Of a DNA stretch of 64,000 nt, positions 32,318 to 42,382 are shown in pieces. Source of the DNA: Clostridium sp. D33t1_170424_F3 (GTDB lineage Bacteria > Bacillota > Clostridia > Oscillospirales > Acutalibacteraceae); contig NZ_JADPEG010000006.1 of assembly GCF_015667585.1 (NCBI RefSeq), forward strand, positions 121,925 to 185,924. Reading direction: 5' to 3'. The translations under genes were made by a program, and so were the position numbers. The notes beneath the pieces are model-generated. The model was not told the DNA's origin. It searched no databases and worked only from the letters and a program-made list of their open reading frames with translations. Within the stretch, counting starts at the first letter, position 1. The number at the start of each line of letters is the position of its first letter.

Positions 32318-34726
32318 ATGAAAATTACGCGGAAGCGGATTGTCTTTGATAGAAGCGGGGCCGATAAGAAAAAGGGGGAGCTGACGATTCAAAACCTGGT
32401 GAAAGTATCTGTGAAAAATCTGGTGGAGTTCCTCCTGCGCAGCGGAAGTTTGGATAATCGATTTGGTGGAGTAAATCGGGCGGATGAGGGCGCACGTATT
32501 CATCGTAAGCTGCAAAAAGCCGGAGGCGAAGGTTACCAGGCAGAAGTTTTTTTGTCCCATACAGTCGAGCGCTATGGAATTACCTATCAGGTAGAGGGGC
32601 GGGCGGATGGCGTTCTTACAAACAAAGAAGGAATCGTCATTGATGAAATCAAAACGACACTGGTCCCCTTGGAGCGGATCACAGAGGACTTTAACCATGC
32701 ACATTGGGGACAAGCCATGTGCTATGCTTATTTTTATGTGGTGCAGCATCAACAGGAACGAATAGCCGTGCAGCTCCGTTATTATCATGTGGACACGGAT
32801 CAGATCAAAGAGTTTCAACGCACCTTCATGCTGGAAGAACTGCAAAGGTTTTATTTTGATCTTTTGGATCAGTATAGAAAATGGGCGCAACTGCAGCAGG
32901 GCTGGCTTGCAGTGAGAAAACAATCCATACAGGAACTGAATTTCCCCTTTTCGTCCTATCGAGCGGGACAGAGACAGCTTGCGGCGGCTGTCTACCGTAC
33001 GATTGCAGCCGACGGCATGTTGTTTTGTCAGGCGCCCACAGGTATCGGAAAAACCATGTCCACCTTGTTTCCCGCGATAAAGGCGATGGGAGAGGACAAG
33101 ACGGAACGTATTTTTTATCTGACGGCAAAGACGATTACACGGCAGGTAGCGGAAGACGCGCTTCTTCGCATGAGGGAGAAAGGCCTGCGACTCAAAACGA
33201 TTACGCTGACCGCAAAGGATAAAATCTGCTTTTTAGAGGAACGAAACTGCAATCCGGAAGCATGCCCGTATGCGGACGGATACTATGACCGTGTCAATGA
33301 CGCCCTGTATGATCTGCTGGAGCATGAAGAGGCGATGACCCGGCAGACGATCGCATGCTGCGCGGAGACCCATAAAGTGTGCCCCTTTGAACTGGCTTTG
33401 GATGTTTCCCTCTGGTGCGACGCGGTGATTGGAGACTATAATTACCTGTTTGATCCGGTGGTTTATTTAAAACGGTTCTTTTCCGGTAAAAAAGAAAAGT
33501 ATGTGTTCTTGATTGACGAAGCGCACAATCTGGTGGACCGTTCCCGTTCCATGTATTCCGCTCTGCTGAGTAAAGCGCAGATTCTGGAGGCAAAAAGACT
33601 GGCTGGCAAGGAGAACAAGCGCATTTATCAGGCATTGGGAAAAGTCAACGCGGAAATGCTCTCTATGCGCAAGCAATGCGAAGAGCTGGGGCAGAAGGGC
33701 ATTACACAGAAGGACTTTCCAAAAGAGCTGGTTCAGTTGCTGCATCAATTTGTTCATTGCATGGAAGAATGGATGGAGCGCCACCGGGGCGAGTCGATGG
33801 TTCCAGAGGTGTTGCAATGCTATTTTGACGCCCGCTTTTTCCTTAAAATAACAGAGTTATACGACGACCATTATCTGACCTATATTGCGGTACAGGGGAG
33901 CGAGGTGCGCGTTAAACTCCTGTGTATGGACCCGTCTGCGCTGCTCCGCCAGGCGATGGAGCGGGGGAGTTCCTCCATTCTGTTTTCGGCTACTTTTTCT
34001 CCGCTGGACTATTTTGCTTCTGTTTTGGGTGGGGACGAGGTTTCAAAGAAATACGCGCTGCCATCTCCGTTTGACGCGCAAAATCTGGGGATTTTTATCG
34101 CAGGCAGCATTAGCACCAAGTACAACGACAGGGAAAAAAGTTTGCGGCCGATTGCCGACATGCTGTATGCGATGATGCGGGAAAAACGCGGCAATTATAT
34201 GGCTTATTTCCCCTCCTACCGGTATATGAACGATGTGCATGAGGTGTTTCGGACTATTTATCCGCAGGTTCGCACGCTTTTGCAGAGCAGCGGCATGAGA
34301 GAAGCGGAACGGGAACAGTTTTTGGAGCAATTTGATGCAGCGGGTTCGGAGTCCCTTTTGGGATTCTGCGTTTTAGGCGGCGTCTATGCAGAGGGCGTGG
34401 ATTTACAGGGGGACCGCCTCATAGGAACGGCGATCATCGGCGTTGGCCTCCCGCAGATCAGCGTGGAGCAAAATATATTGCGGGACTATTACGATCAGGT
34501 CAATGGAATGGGGTTCCCTTATGCCTATCAGTATCCGGGGATGAATAAGGTGCAGCAGGCGGCCGGACGTGTCATCCGCGGTGAGTCGGAACGCGGCGTC
34601 ATATTGCTGATCGACAGCCGTTTTACAACCGGTTCTTACCGTGCGCTGTTCCCGCCTCATTGGCAGCATGCGCAATATGTAAGAAATAGGGAAGAACTTT
34701 GCGAGAAATTACGCGAATTTTGGTAA
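32318..34726 (+). CDS. DinG/XPD-like iron-sulfur DNA helicase with nuclease-like N-terminal domain
   Basis: An 802-residue superfamily 2 helicase. Residues 1-190 look like a PD-(D/E)XK (Cas4/RecB-like) fold: VEGRADGVL then VIDEIKTT, and a downstream GQAMCYAYFY helix. The helicase has Walker A APTGIGKTMS, a DEAH box FLIDEAHNLVD, a four-cysteine iron-sulfur region (KICFLEERNCNPEACPYA and the CC/C segment after it) and the C-terminal motif VI QAAGRVIRGESERG. It likely unwinds 5'-3' at repair or replication intermediates. The ribosome site before the ATG is weak. It stands alone. Confidence 0.85.
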   Translation: MKITRKRIVFDRSGADKKKGELTIQNLVKVSVKNLVEFLLRSGSLDNRFGGVNRADEGARIHRKLQKAGGEGYQAEVFLSHTVERYGITYQVEGRADGVLTNKEGIVIDEIKTTLVPLERITEDFNHAHWGQAMCYAYFYVVQHQQERIAVQLRYYHVDTDQIKEFQRTFMLEELQRFYFDLLDQYRKWAQLQQGWLAVRKQSIQELNFPFSSYRAGQRQLAAAVYRTIAADGMLFCQAPTGIGKTMSTLFPAIKAMGEDKTERIFYLTAKTITRQVAEDALLRMREKGLRLKTITLTAKDKICFLEERNCNPEACPYADGYYDRVNDALYDLLEHEEAMTRQTIACCAETHKVCPFELALDVSLWCDAVIGDYNYLFDPVVYLKRFFSGKKEKYVFLIDEAHNLVDRSRSMYSALLSKAQILEAKRLAGKENKRIYQALGKVNAEMLSMRKQCEELGQKGITQKDFPKELVQLLHQFVHCMEEWMERHRGESMVPEVLQCYFDARFFLKITELYDDHYLTYIAVQGSEVRVKLLCMDPSALLRQAMERGSSSILFSATFSPLDYFASVLGGDEVSKKYALPSPFDAQNLGIFIAGSISTKYNDREKSLRPIADMLYAMMREKRGNYMAYFPSYRYMNDVHEVFRTIYPQVRTLLQSSGMREAEREQFLEQFDAAGSESLLGFCVLGGVYAEGVDLQGDRLIGTAIIGVGLPQISVEQNILRDYYDQVNGMGFPYAYQYPGMNKVQQAAGRVIRGESERGVILLIDSRFTTGSYRALFPPHWQHAQYVRNREELCEKLREFW

Positions 34727-34755
34727 GGTAATTTTCCTAAACTTCCAAATTCAAG

Positions 34756-34784
34756 TTGTAATCTCTTTTTTGTTTTATTATAAT
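34756..34784 (+). promoter_or_regulatory. Predicted promoter of DUF1846 operon
   Basis: TTGTAA, a 17-bp spacer and TATAAT, just after the helicase gene. Confidence 0.7.
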
Positions 34785-34831
34785 AAATACGATATTGCTC
34801 TTTTTGGGTATAAGGATGAGTGAGGTAAAAA

Positions 34832-36319
34832 ATGAAAGCAGAAGTAGGATTTGATAACGACAAATATTTGGAGCTGCAATCGCAGCACATCTTGAAGCGG
34901 ATTGAAATGTTTGACAATAAGCTGTATCTGGAAATGGGCGGCAAGCTTTTTGACGATTATCACGCGTCGCGCGTGCTGCCGGGCTTTCAGCCGGATAGTA
35001 AAATGAAGATGCTGCTCCAGCTTTCCGACCAGGTGGAAATTGTCATTGTCATCAACGCGGCGGATATAGAAAAAAGTAAAATTCGCGGGGATATCGGAAT
35101 CACCTACGATGCCGACGTACTGCGTCTGATCGATGCGTTCCGCGATATTGGCCTTTACGTGGGAAGCGTGGTCATTGCGCAGTATTCCGGCCAGCCGGTG
35201 GCGGATGCGTTCCGTAATTTACTGGAGAAAATGCACGTGCCGGTCTATCTGCACTATCCGATCGAAGGGTATCCGTCCAATATTGCGCACATCGTCAGCG
35301 ACGACGGATTTGGAAAAAACCAATATGTGGAGACAAGCCGTCCGCTGGTAGTTGTGACCGCGCCGGGACCTGGCAGCGGAAAAATGGCAACCTGCCTTTC
35401 TCAGCTTTATCATGAATACAAGCACGGTCTCAAATCCGGCTATGCCAAATTTGAAACTTTTCCGATCTGGAACCTGCCGTTGAAGCATCCGGTCAATCTG
35501 GCATATGAAGCGGCGACGGCGGATCTGAATGACGTCAATATGATCGACCCATTCCATTTGGAAGCGTATGGGGAAACGACCGTAAACTATAACCGCGATG
35601 TGGAGGTCTTTCCGGTGTTAAATGCGATCCTGGAGAAAATAGCGGGCAACAGTCCATATCATTCGCCCACGGATATGGGCGTCAATATGGTTGGAAATTG
35701 CATTATAGACGACGAGGTATGCAAAGAAGCGTCCCGGCAGGAGATTATCCGCCGGTATTATCATGCCATGTGCGAGCAGAGACAGGGCCGCATTGCGGAA
35801 GAGGCTGTTTTTAAACTGGAACTCCTGATGAATCAGGCAGGCGTGACGGTCGCGGACCGGAAGGTCGCGGCGCCCGCGTTAAAACGGGCGGAAGAGACCG
35901 GTATGCCCGCAGCGGCGATTGAACTGTGTGACGGCACCATCATCACTGGAAAAACCTCGTCTTTATTGGGCGCGTCCGCCGCAGTCCTGCTGAACGCATT
36001 AAAGCATTTGGGCGGCATCAGCCATACCATGCCTTTGATTTCTCCCATTGTGATTGAACCCATCCAAAATTTGAAAACGCGCCATTTGGGAAACATCAAC
36101 CCGCGTCTGCATACGGACGAAATCCTGATTGCGCTCTCCATCTGCGCGGCAACGAATCCTACCGCGGAGCTTGCGCTGCGGCAATTGGCCAAACTGCGCG
36201 GCTGTGAGGCACATTCCTCTGTGATTCTGTCGCAGGTGGATGAGATGACGTTCCGAAAATTGGGCGTGAATCTGACCTGTGAGCCAAAATACCAGACAAA
36301 GAAGCTTTACCATAAGTAA
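34832..36319 (+). CDS. DUF1846 family protein
   Basis: A 495-residue cytosolic protein matching DUF1846 over its length. It begins [20 protein letters not shown]. It has a nucleotide-binding-like [20 protein letters not shown] segment, [26 protein letters not shown], and a C-terminal part with [20 protein letters not shown]. Structures of the family show a Rossmann-like architecture, but I know of no established activity. It is followed 23 bp later by a DUF3842 gene, forming a two-gene operon with a strong terminator. Confidence 0.9.
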   Translation: MKAEVGFDNDKYLELQSQHILKRIEMFDNKLYLEMGGKLFDDYHASRVLPGFQPDSKMKMLLQLSDQVEIVIVINAADIEKSKIRGDIGITYDADVLRLIDAFRDIGLYVGSVVIAQYSGQPVADAFRNLLEKMHVPVYLHYPIEGYPSNIAHIVSDDGFGKNQYVETSRPLVVVTAPGPGSGKMATCLSQLYHEYKHGLKSGYAKFETFPIWNLPLKHPVNLAYEAATADLNDVNMIDPFHLEAYGETTVNYNRDVEVFPVLNAILEKIAGNSPYHSPTDMGVNMVGNCIIDDEVCKEASRQEIIRRYYHAMCEQRQGRIAEEAVFKLELLMNQAGVTVADRKVAAPALKRAEETGMPAAAIELCDGTIITGKTSSLLGASAAVLLNALKHLGGISHTMPLISPIVIEPIQNLKTRHLGNINPRLHTDEILIALSICAATNPTAELALRQLAKLRGCEAHSSVILSQVDEMTFRKLGVNLTCEPKYQTKKLYHK

Positions 36320-36342
36320 GAGGAAAGACAGGAAGCAATACC

Positions 36343-36759
36343 ATGCAGATTTTAGTAATCGACGGACAGGGCGGCGGAATCGGGAAATGCCTGATTGAAA
36401 AGCTTCGCCAGGCGATGCCGCAGGCGCAGATTGTCGCCGTGGGAACCAACTCGCTTGCGACCTCCGCCATGCTGAAAGCGGGGGCGAGCGTCGGTGCGAC
36501 AGGAGAAAACCCTGCGGTTTTTAACGCAAAGTCGGCGGACGTTATCGCTGGCCCGATCGGTATTATCATGGCAAACGCGATGTGGGGAGAGATCACTCCT
36601 GCAATGGCCGCCGCGGTATCCGGGAGTCCTGCCCAGAAAGTTTTGATTCCAATAGAGAAGTGCCGGATTCATGTTGCGGGCAATGTGGAAAAACCGCTGA
36701 CCAAGTATATTGAGGAAGCGGTGGCTGCTATTCAGCTCTTTATGCAGGAATCAATGTGA
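36343..36759 (+). CDS. DUF3842 family protein
   Basis: A 138-residue small Rossmann-like protein. It begins MQILVIDGQGGGIGKCL, a glycine-rich nucleotide-type loop, then VAVGTNSLATSAMLKAGA and ADVIAGPIGIIMANAMWGEITP. This is the known clostridial DUF3842 pattern. It shares an operon with DUF1846, hinting at a joint role. The ribosome site AGAGGAAAG is at good distance. Confidence 0.88.
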   Translation: MQILVIDGQGGGIGKCLIEKLRQAMPQAQIVAVGTNSLATSAMLKAGASVGATGENPAVFNAKSADVIAGPIGIIMANAMWGEITPAMAAAVSGSPAQKVLIPIEKCRIHVAGNVEKPLTKYIEEAVAAIQLFMQESM

Positions 36760-36760
36760 C

Positions 36761-36809
36761 AAAAAAGAAGCGATCGATTGAAATTTTTTCAATCGATCGC
36801 TTCTTTTTT
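36761..36809 (+). terminator. Terminator after DUF3842
   Basis: A 21-bp perfect stem that begins AAAAAAGAAGCGATCGATTG, ending in a six-T run. It is symmetric and may also act for the minus strand. Confidence 0.9.
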
Positions 36810-36889
36810 GTGTCGTTATGTATAAACAAAGAAATTCCATGGCGGGTATGTATTTCACTATCGGAGTAAATTTCAAAGATGCTGTTTAA

Positions 36890-38023
36890 CTATTCTGTCA
36901 TCCGGTAACGTACCTGCACATCGCCTGTTCCCAGCGCTTCAGAAAGCCCGGCAGGATCATCGATGCTACCTAACGGAGTGTAACTGTAGGCGGTGGAAAA
37001 ACTCTCGTAAAACAATACCAGGCAGTCGGGGCCATAGAGCATCAAGTCGCCCGCATGGATACCAGCTGGCCGATTGGCGTTGGTGGGCAGGCCATCGGCA
37101 AAATAATGGTATTTTTCATTGCCGTTCATTTCGCTCATGGTAAGAGTCAGCGGCAATTTTTGAATCAGGGCGCGGGTCGTTGCATTGTCATAGAGTGTGG
37201 CGGTAAAGTTTTTATTTCCCACTTCGATTTGAAGCAGCGGCATGGTCGTAAAATTTTCCTGAGAAGATGGCTGCTGCATTGTCACCTGTTGATCAGGTTC
37301 TGGCGTAGAAACAACGGGATCCGGCGCAGGGGCACTGGGCTCGGTTTCCTGCGGCAGAGTGGAAGCAGTTGTTTTTGATTCCTGTAGCGGCGCGGAGGAA
37401 TCGGGTTTTGTTTGTGCTGGTGGAGCGGACGCGATGGTTTTTTCCTCCTGCGGAGGGGCGGAAGCGCTTGACGCTCCGTCCGTCTCTGCCGATTCTTCCG
37501 CTTCTGTGATCCGTATTTCCCCGGAAAGGGTTGGGATCAGCTCAGCACCGGACACCGCTTCACCAAGTTCGTATAATCCGGAAGCGCCCTTGCAGGCCGC
37601 GTAAAAAAACACGACGTCTCCCCATGGCTCGTAATAGGCAAGGGTTCCCGCGGGGCCTTGTGCCAAAGGGGTATTGCTTACATCCAGCTTTTCGGGCGGA
37701 TGAAAAATCTTTTCGCTTCCCGCGTAGTCCTCTATTTGGACAGCAAGGGGGAGCTGCCGATAAAGCGAGCTTGCCGCGGTGCTGTCGTTTAACCGGAACA
37801 GGATGGCGTCGCTGTCGTTGGTCTGCACCTGAACCAGCAGTTCTTCCGGCAATGTCAATTCTTCCGTTGGCGGCGTCTTTTCCGGAGAGGAGCCGGATTC
37901 TGCGGCGATTTCCATGATGGAAGAGACGGGCTGTTCGATCTGTGGCTCCTGGTCCTTTTGGCCGCAAGCTGTCAGTGAAAGGGATAGCAGCAATGCGGCG
38001 GCAAGGGACACTTGCCTTTTCAC
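36890..38023 (-). CDS. Lipoprotein with two cyclophilin-like domains
   Basis: A 377-residue lipoprotein: signal peptide with lipobox LTAC (Cys20). Two similar domains (about 60-170 and 260-375) are separated by a Ser/Pro/Ala/Glu-rich spacer (about 175-255). Each has the pattern of small cyclophilin-like proteins: FTATLYDNATTRALIQKLPL and NEKYHYFADGLP in the second, ILFRLNDSTAASSLYRQLPL and SEKIFHPPEKLD in the first, each followed by GDLMLYGPDCLVLFYESF-type sequence. The domain is often found with flavodoxins, which fits its neighbour two bases upstream. It is probably exposed outside the cell. Confidence 0.8.
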   Translation of the reverse strand: MKRQVSLAAALLLSLSLTACGQKDQEPQIEQPVSSIMEIAAESGSSPEKTPPTEELTLPEELLVQVQTNDSDAILFRLNDSTAASSLYRQLPLAVQIEDYAGSEKIFHPPEKLDVSNTPLAQGPAGTLAYYEPWGDVVFFYAACKGASGLYELGEAVSGAELIPTLSGEIRITEAEESAETDGASSASAPPQEEKTIASAPPAQTKPDSSAPLQESKTTASTLPQETEPSAPAPDPVVSTPEPDQQVTMQQPSSQENFTTMPLLQIEVGNKNFTATLYDNATTRALIQKLPLTLTMSEMNGNEKYHYFADGLPTNANRPAGIHAGDLMLYGPDCLVLFYESFSTAYSYTPLGSIDDPAGLSEALGTGDVQVRYRMTE

Positions 38024-38024
38024 A

Positions 38025-38579
38025 TTACATTCCCTCTTTCACAACTGCTTTTCCCATTTCGTAGGCTTTTTGCAATGCGGGATTTCCCTGGATGCTTCCT
38101 ACCGTATCCGCACCGCCGCCGAAGACAACGCCAGCCAGACGCGCCTTTTCAAAGCAGGCGACCCAGCCTTCCAGTCCATGAACGGCTCCCTCCACGGCGT
38201 TTTCCTCCGATTCTGCCGCTGCCGCCAACAGATAGATGTCGCGGAATGCATAGTCGGCGGAGTAGAGCGGATTGGCCCGGTCCAGCAAAGTTTTCATCTG
38301 GCCGCACATCTCATAATAGTAAACAGGGGTGGCAAAGACGATTATATCAGCAACGCGCATCTTTTGGGCGATGACGTCCGCGTCATCATGAATGACGCAC
38401 CGCTGGGTTTTTTGACACGCCAGGCAGCCCTTGCAGAACCCAATGGTTTTATCATACAGACAAATTTTTTCTACCTGTTGGCCGGATTCCCGGGCGCCCC
38501 GGGCAAACTCCTCCGCTAAGGCGTCCGAATTGCCGCCCTTGCGGGGGCTTGTGGAAATAATCAGTGTTTTCTTGCTCAT
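38025..38579 (-). CDS. Flavodoxin-family NAD(P)H-dependent oxidoreductase
   Basis: A 184-residue FMN-binding protein. It has the phosphate loop STSPRKGGNSDALAEEF (9-25), CKGCLACQKTQRCVIHDD with clustered cysteines, and FATPVYYYEMCGQMKTLLDR as the flavin-shielding loop. It belongs to the iron-sulfur flavoprotein/NADPH-dependent FMN reductase group. It forms a minus-strand operon with an acetyltransferase and a cyclophilin-like lipoprotein, opposite a LysR regulator, a layout common in Clostridia for redox or stress genes. Confidence 0.88.
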   Translation of the reverse strand: MSKKTLIISTSPRKGGNSDALAEEFARGARESGQQVEKICLYDKTIGFCKGCLACQKTQRCVIHDDADVIAQKMRVADIIVFATPVYYYEMCGQMKTLLDRANPLYSADYAFRDIYLLAAAAESEENAVEGAVHGLEGWVACFEKARLAGVVFGGGADTVGSIQGNPALQKAYEMGKAVVKEGM

Positions 38580-38611
38580 CCTATTTTCCTCCTATATCTA
38601 TCATTCGTATG

Positions 38612-39190
38612 TTATAGTGAAATGTGCTTGATGATTTTTGCTGGAACGCCGCCCACCATCGTGTTTGCGGGAACATCCTTTATCACCACTGCGCCGGCTG
38701 CCACAACCACTCCGTCGCTGATGGATACGCCGGGGCAAATGGTGGCATTTGCGCCAATCCAGACATTGCGGCCGATAACAATAGGTGCGGGATGCATGTC
38801 TTTTCTGTGGGTCGGGTCTATCTCGTGATTCAGCGTTGCCAATACTACATTATGGCCAATCAGGCTTCCTTCACCGATGGTGATGCCGCCCTGGTCTTGA
38901 AAGTGGCAGCCGGAATTAATAAAGACGCCTTTTCCCACTGTGATGTTCTTACCGAAATCAGTATAAAAAGGGGGGAACAGCGCAAAGGTTTCATCCACCG
39001 GTTTGCCAGTAATGCGTGCAAACAGTTCCCGGCTTTCGTCCAGATCATGATAGCTGTTGTTGAGTTCTGCGGTCAGTTTCATCGCTTCAAAGGCAGCCAT
39101 ACGCATAAACTGATGCGTTTCCGATTCATTCACCACATGATCTCCGCAATTTAACTGATCCAAAAATTCTTGCAGCTCCATCTTCATCAT
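38612..39190 (-). CDS. Maltose/galactoside O-acetyltransferase family protein
   Basis: A 192-residue left-handed beta-helix (hexapeptide repeat) acetyltransferase. It has an N-terminal Mac domain with the usual LNNSY segment, then repeats such as [21 protein letters not shown] (catalytic His in this area), [40 protein letters not shown] and [11 protein letters not shown]. It moves acetyl from acetyl-CoA to a sugar. Several ATG codons occur at the start (39190, 39187, 39181); the first has GTGAGGAA upstream. It is first in the operon opposite the LysR gene. Confidence 0.88.
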   Translation of the reverse strand: MMKMELQEFLDQLNCGDHVVNESETHQFMRMAAFEAMKLTAELNNSYHDLDESRELFARITGKPVDETFALFPPFYTDFGKNITVGKGVFINSGCHFQDQGGITIGEGSLIGHNVVLATLNHEIDPTHRKDMHPAPIVIGRNVWIGANATICPGVSISDGVVVAAGAVVIKDVPANTMVGGVPAKIIKHISL

Positions 39191-39297
39191 TCCTCACATT
39201 TCTCCATTCAGGTTTTCCGGCTTTGCTTTCGCTTTGGTTACATTATATCGGCTGTGTGTTCAAATATCAAATGCCTATATTAAATAAATACTTATGC

Positions 39298-39327
39298 TTG
39301 ACGAGTATGGATTTCTGATGCTATAGT
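39298..39327 (+). promoter_or_regulatory. Predicted LysR gene promoter
   Basis: TTGACG, an 18-bp spacer and TATAGT. The intergenic region 39191-39353 must also hold the divergent promoter and LysR sites. Confidence 0.65.
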
Positions 39328-39353
39328 AAAATTAAACCGGAAGGAGGGAACCA

Positions 39354-40238
39354 ATGGAACTTCGTGTGTTGCGTTATTTTTTGGCGGTTGCCCGGGAGGA
39401 AAGTATCTCTGGCGCGGCCGATTACTTGCACCTGACCCAGCCGACGCTTTCCCGCCAGTTGATGGACCTGGAGGAAGAGCTGGGTAAAAAGCTGTTTATC
39501 CGGGGAAACCGGAAAATTGTTTTGACCGAGGATGGAATACTCCTGCGGAAGCGGGCCAATGAAATTGTGGAACTGGTGGAGAAAACGGAATCGGAATTTC
39601 GTGAAACAGAAGACGTTACTGTTGGCGATATTTATATTGGCGGTGGAGAAAGCGACGCCATTCGTTTGATCGCCCAAGCTGCACGGGAACTGCAAATTGA
39701 ATGCCCGTTGATTCGGTATCATTTGTTCAGCGGCAACGCAGACGACGTGGGGGAACGGCTGGATAAAGGCCTTCTGGACTTCGGTATTATGATTGAACCC
39801 AGCGACATGAAAAAGTATGATTACCTCAGACTGCCCGTCACCGACGTTTGGGGCGTATTGATGCGCCAGGACAGCGCCCTGGCTGAAAAAGAAAGCATCT
39901 GCGCGGAGGACCTATGGGAGGTTCCCCTCCTACTTTCCCGGCAGGCGCTGAGCAAAAGCCGCTTGTCTGACTGGCTGAACCGAGAATACGATTCCCTGCA
40001 TGTTGCAGCCACTTACAACCTGATTTTTAACGCCTCCCTGATGGTGGAAGAAGGGCTGGGGTACGCGCTGACGTTGGATAAGCTGGTGAATACCGCCGGT
40101 AACAGCCCGCTTTGTTTCCGGCGGGTCGAGCCGCAACTGGAATCGCCGCTTTACATCGTCTGGAAGAAGTATCAGGTATTTTCCAGAGCGACGGAACGAT
40201 TTTTACAGATGCTTCGGGAAAAGTTTCAGGCGGAGTAA
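39354..40238 (+). CDS. LysR-family transcriptional regulator
   Basis: A 294-residue regulator. The N-terminal winged HTH reads RYFLAVAREESISGAADYL then HLTQPTLSRQLMDLEEELG. A linker helix and a periplasmic-binding-protein-like effector domain (GDIYIGGGESDAIRLIAQAA onwards) follow. AAGGAGGG precedes the ATG. It faces the acetyltransferase/flavodoxin/lipoprotein operon across 163 bp, so it probably controls that operon. The effector is unknown. Confidence 0.92.
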   Translation: MELRVLRYFLAVAREESISGAADYLHLTQPTLSRQLMDLEEELGKKLFIRGNRKIVLTEDGILLRKRANEIVELVEKTESEFRETEDVTVGDIYIGGGESDAIRLIAQAARELQIECPLIRYHLFSGNADDVGERLDKGLLDFGIMIEPSDMKKYDYLRLPVTDVWGVLMRQDSALAEKESICAEDLWEVPLLLSRQALSKSRLSDWLNREYDSLHVAATYNLIFNASLMVEEGLGYALTLDKLVNTAGNSPLCFRRVEPQLESPLYIVWKKYQVFSRATERFLQMLREKFQAE

Positions 40239-40257
40239 ATCCTGCATATAAAAATGA

Positions 40258-40297
40258 AACGGCCCTGAACTGCCTTTGAGCAGTTCAGGGCCGTTTT
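40258..40297 (+). terminator. Terminator after the LysR gene
   Basis: A 15-bp perfect stem AACGGCCCTGAACTG and its complement with an 8-base loop, then TTTT. Confidence 0.85.
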
Positions 40298-40541
40298 GCG
40301 TGGAGAAAAGCGTTTTAACGAACGATAAAATTCTAAAATGTCCGTATACGGATCAGAATATCGCCATCATAACACTGAATGATACGTATTTTCTGGAGAC
40401 TTGTTGTAATTGAAGGATAAGAAAATGATAAACTTTCACAAACTGCAAACTGCAGCAAAGTTTTAGAGTGCGTCTCGTTTTAAAAGGTACAAAGTTAAAA
40501 ATTTTTTCTTCCGTTATCAGGTCGAAGAAAGACGGTTATGG

Positions 40542-40739
40542 TTAAGGATTCGGGTCTCCAACAGAGCCGTCGCCTTTTAATTCGTGGTAAACTTTCAGCT
40601 CCGGTGACGCTGTTCCGGCGATAATCGGGCGCGCGTGATCCTTACCGTGCTTGGCTTTGCCCTGAATCTGCGGTACGGGCGGGATGTCATTTTTGGGTTG
40701 CTTGGACCAATCGGGACGGGCCATTCCTTGTTTTGCCAT
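40542..40739 (-). CDS. Small conserved protein, unknown function
   Basis: A 65-residue hydrophilic protein, start set by GAGGTGATT at good distance. It is rich in Lys, Pro and His (RPDWSKQPKNDIPPVPQIQG, KAKHGKDHARPII) and has no membrane segment. It lies after the sugar operon but has its own ribosome site, separated from it by a hairpin near 40810-40855 (GCTCACTGTGTGCG area). I do not recognise a family. Confidence 0.55.
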   Translation of the reverse strand: MAKQGMARPDWSKQPKNDIPPVPQIQGKAKHGKDHARPIIAGTASPELKVYHELKGDGSVGDPNP

Positions 40740-40849
40740 TTTAATCACCTCAGGAATAGTGTGTCCCATAAAAAAGTCGATATGAGGGAGACTGGCAAAA
40801 ACGATCGATAAAAAACGCCCGCTGTACGCACACAGTGAGCGTTTTTTCT

Positions 40850-41290
40850 TTATGAACCTGTGACGACGCCTTTTCTCAGAATGACATTGGCATACAGAGC
40901 GGTTTCCCCGGTCATGATGACAAGTGCGGATTTTTCCTGTGTGCGCCGGTAAAACGCCCATTTGTCGATTTCTTCAAAGCAGGCCGCGCCCCGGGGATCG
41001 TACTTTGCCACAATGCGCCGGTATTCGTCCCAGATAGGTGTTTCCACAGGGTCGTCGGGAACCACCGCCATCAGCGCGGCTGGATGCTCCACATAAGCAT
41101 CCAGTGGGAAAAGCTGCAGGATTGCGTCCAATACTTCCGGTACGCCGTGCCCGTCCAGCCGGATCACTTTCTTACCGTAGGTGTGACCCGGAAAATTGCC
41201 GTCCCCGATGGTCAGTTCGTCGGTGTGGCCCATCTCGTCCAGCGCCTTTAAAAGCTCCGGCGAGAGGATGGGGGGAATCCCTTTCAGCAT
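40850..41290 (-). CDS. RbsD/FucU-family sugar mutarotase
   Basis: A 146-residue mutarotase of the D-ribose pyranase/L-fucose mutarotase family. It begins LKGIPPILSPELLKALDEMGHTDELTIGDGNFPG with the catalytic His and Asp region, and ends GETALYANVILRKGVV. The FucU-type spacing suggests a hexose or 6-deoxyhexose substrate. The ATG overlaps the stop of the aldo/keto reductase gene by seven bases (ATGCTGA), so it is the last gene of the catabolic operon. It would supply the right anomer of the imported sugar. Confidence 0.88.
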   Translation of the reverse strand: MLKGIPPILSPELLKALDEMGHTDELTIGDGNFPGHTYGKKVIRLDGHGVPEVLDAILQLFPLDAYVEHPAALMAVVPDDPVETPIWDEYRRIVAKYDPRGAACFEEIDKWAFYRRTQEKSALVIMTGETALYANVILRKGVVTGS

Positions 41291-42348
41291 GGCGCGCCCT
41301 CCCGCTCGTAGCCGTTCCAGCCGGGGATGGTGCCGTCCACGTCCCACAGGTCCAGCCACGATTTTGCGCCGGGCCACAGGAATACCGGCCCTTTGATCAG
41401 GCGGCAGTTGCGGTCCACGCTCTTGAGCGCTTCCAGTTCCTCCGCGGTGAGCGGGTCCTCTGTGGCGCACTGCAGATTGCTGCGGTACTCCGCCGGACGG
41501 ATAGAGAACGGGATCGGCACCTGTCCGCGCGCCACCGCCCATTTGACGCAGATCACCGCCGGGTGGACGCCGTGCGCCTCAGCGATGCGCTTAACCACGG
41601 GCTGCTCGATGTCTGTAAGATCGTCCTCGGCTTTGTCGCGGTCTGGACGCGTGGGAGAACCGATGGGACAAAAGCCGACCGGCTGGATATTGTGATCCAG
41701 GCAGTAGCGGAACAGCTCGCCCTGCTGGAAGCATGGGTGCAGCTCCATCTCGTTGATTGCGGGCTGAATGCGCGCGTCGCGGCGGATCAGCTCCAGCTTG
41801 GGGATGGTGACATTAGAGGTGCCGATATGCTTGCACAACCCCATATCCACCAGGCTTTCCATCGCGCGCCAGGTGCGCATGAATTCCTCATGGATGTACG
41901 GACGGGCGTCCGGCCAACGGGATTCCACGTCGCAGCCGGCGGGATGAAAATTTGGGAAAGGCCAGTGAACGAGATAACAATCCAGATAGTCGAGCTGCAA
42001 ATCCTTGAGGGTCTGTTTACAGGAGGCGATCACATCCTCCGGCTCGTGCTTGTCGTTCCACAGCTTTGACATGACGAACAGCTCCTCGCGGGGCAGGCCG
42101 CCGTCGATGGCCTCCTTTAAAACGCTGCCGACCAAGTCTTCGTTGCCATAGCAGGCGGCGCAGTCCACAAAGCGGTAGCCGACGCGCAGCGCGCCGGAGA
42201 CAGCGGCGGCGATGTCCTCGCCGTTGAAGCGGTCGGATCCGAAGGTCCCGATACCCACGCCGGGCAGTTTTGCGCCGGTATAAAGGGTTTTGACAGGAAG
42301 CTTGGAGACGTCCACCGCGTCCGGGGACATCATAAAGGGTTTTGACAT
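41284..42348 (-). CDS. Aldo/keto reductase
   Basis: A 354-residue NADPH-type reductase with the TIM-barrel signatures: GVGIGTFGSDRF, FVDCAACYGNED (catalytic Asp and Tyr), VMSKLWNDKHEP (Lys), YLVHWPFP (His) and GTSNVTIPKLELI. It likely interconverts an aldose and a polyol. The start at 42348 has AAGGAGAA; a longer upstream reading has no ribosome site. It lies between the zinc dehydrogenase and the mutarotase in the operon. An insertion in the C-terminal part (KGPVFLWPGAKSWLDLWDVDG) is unlike common AKRs. Confidence 0.88.
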   Translation of the reverse strand: MSKPFMMSPDAVDVSKLPVKTLYTGAKLPGVGIGTFGSDRFNGEDIAAAVSGALRVGYRFVDCAACYGNEDLVGSVLKEAIDGGLPREELFVMSKLWNDKHEPEDVIASCKQTLKDLQLDYLDCYLVHWPFPNFHPAGCDVESRWPDARPYIHEEFMRTWRAMESLVDMGLCKHIGTSNVTIPKLELIRRDARIQPAINEMELHPCFQQGELFRYCLDHNIQPVGFCPIGSPTRPDRDKAEDDLTDIEQPVVKRIAEAHGVHPAVICVKWAVARGQVPIPFSIRPAEYRSNLQCATEDPLTAEELEALKSVDRNCRLIKGPVFLWPGAKSWLDLWDVDGTIPGWNGYEREGAPC

Positions 42349-42382
42349 AGCAATTCTCCTTTGTATGTAAAGTAATATGGAT

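Noticed and set aside
41038..42069. A 343-codon plus-strand gene opposite the reductase
   Set aside because: It is antisense to a clear aldo/keto reductase, has shadow-type composition and no ribosome site.
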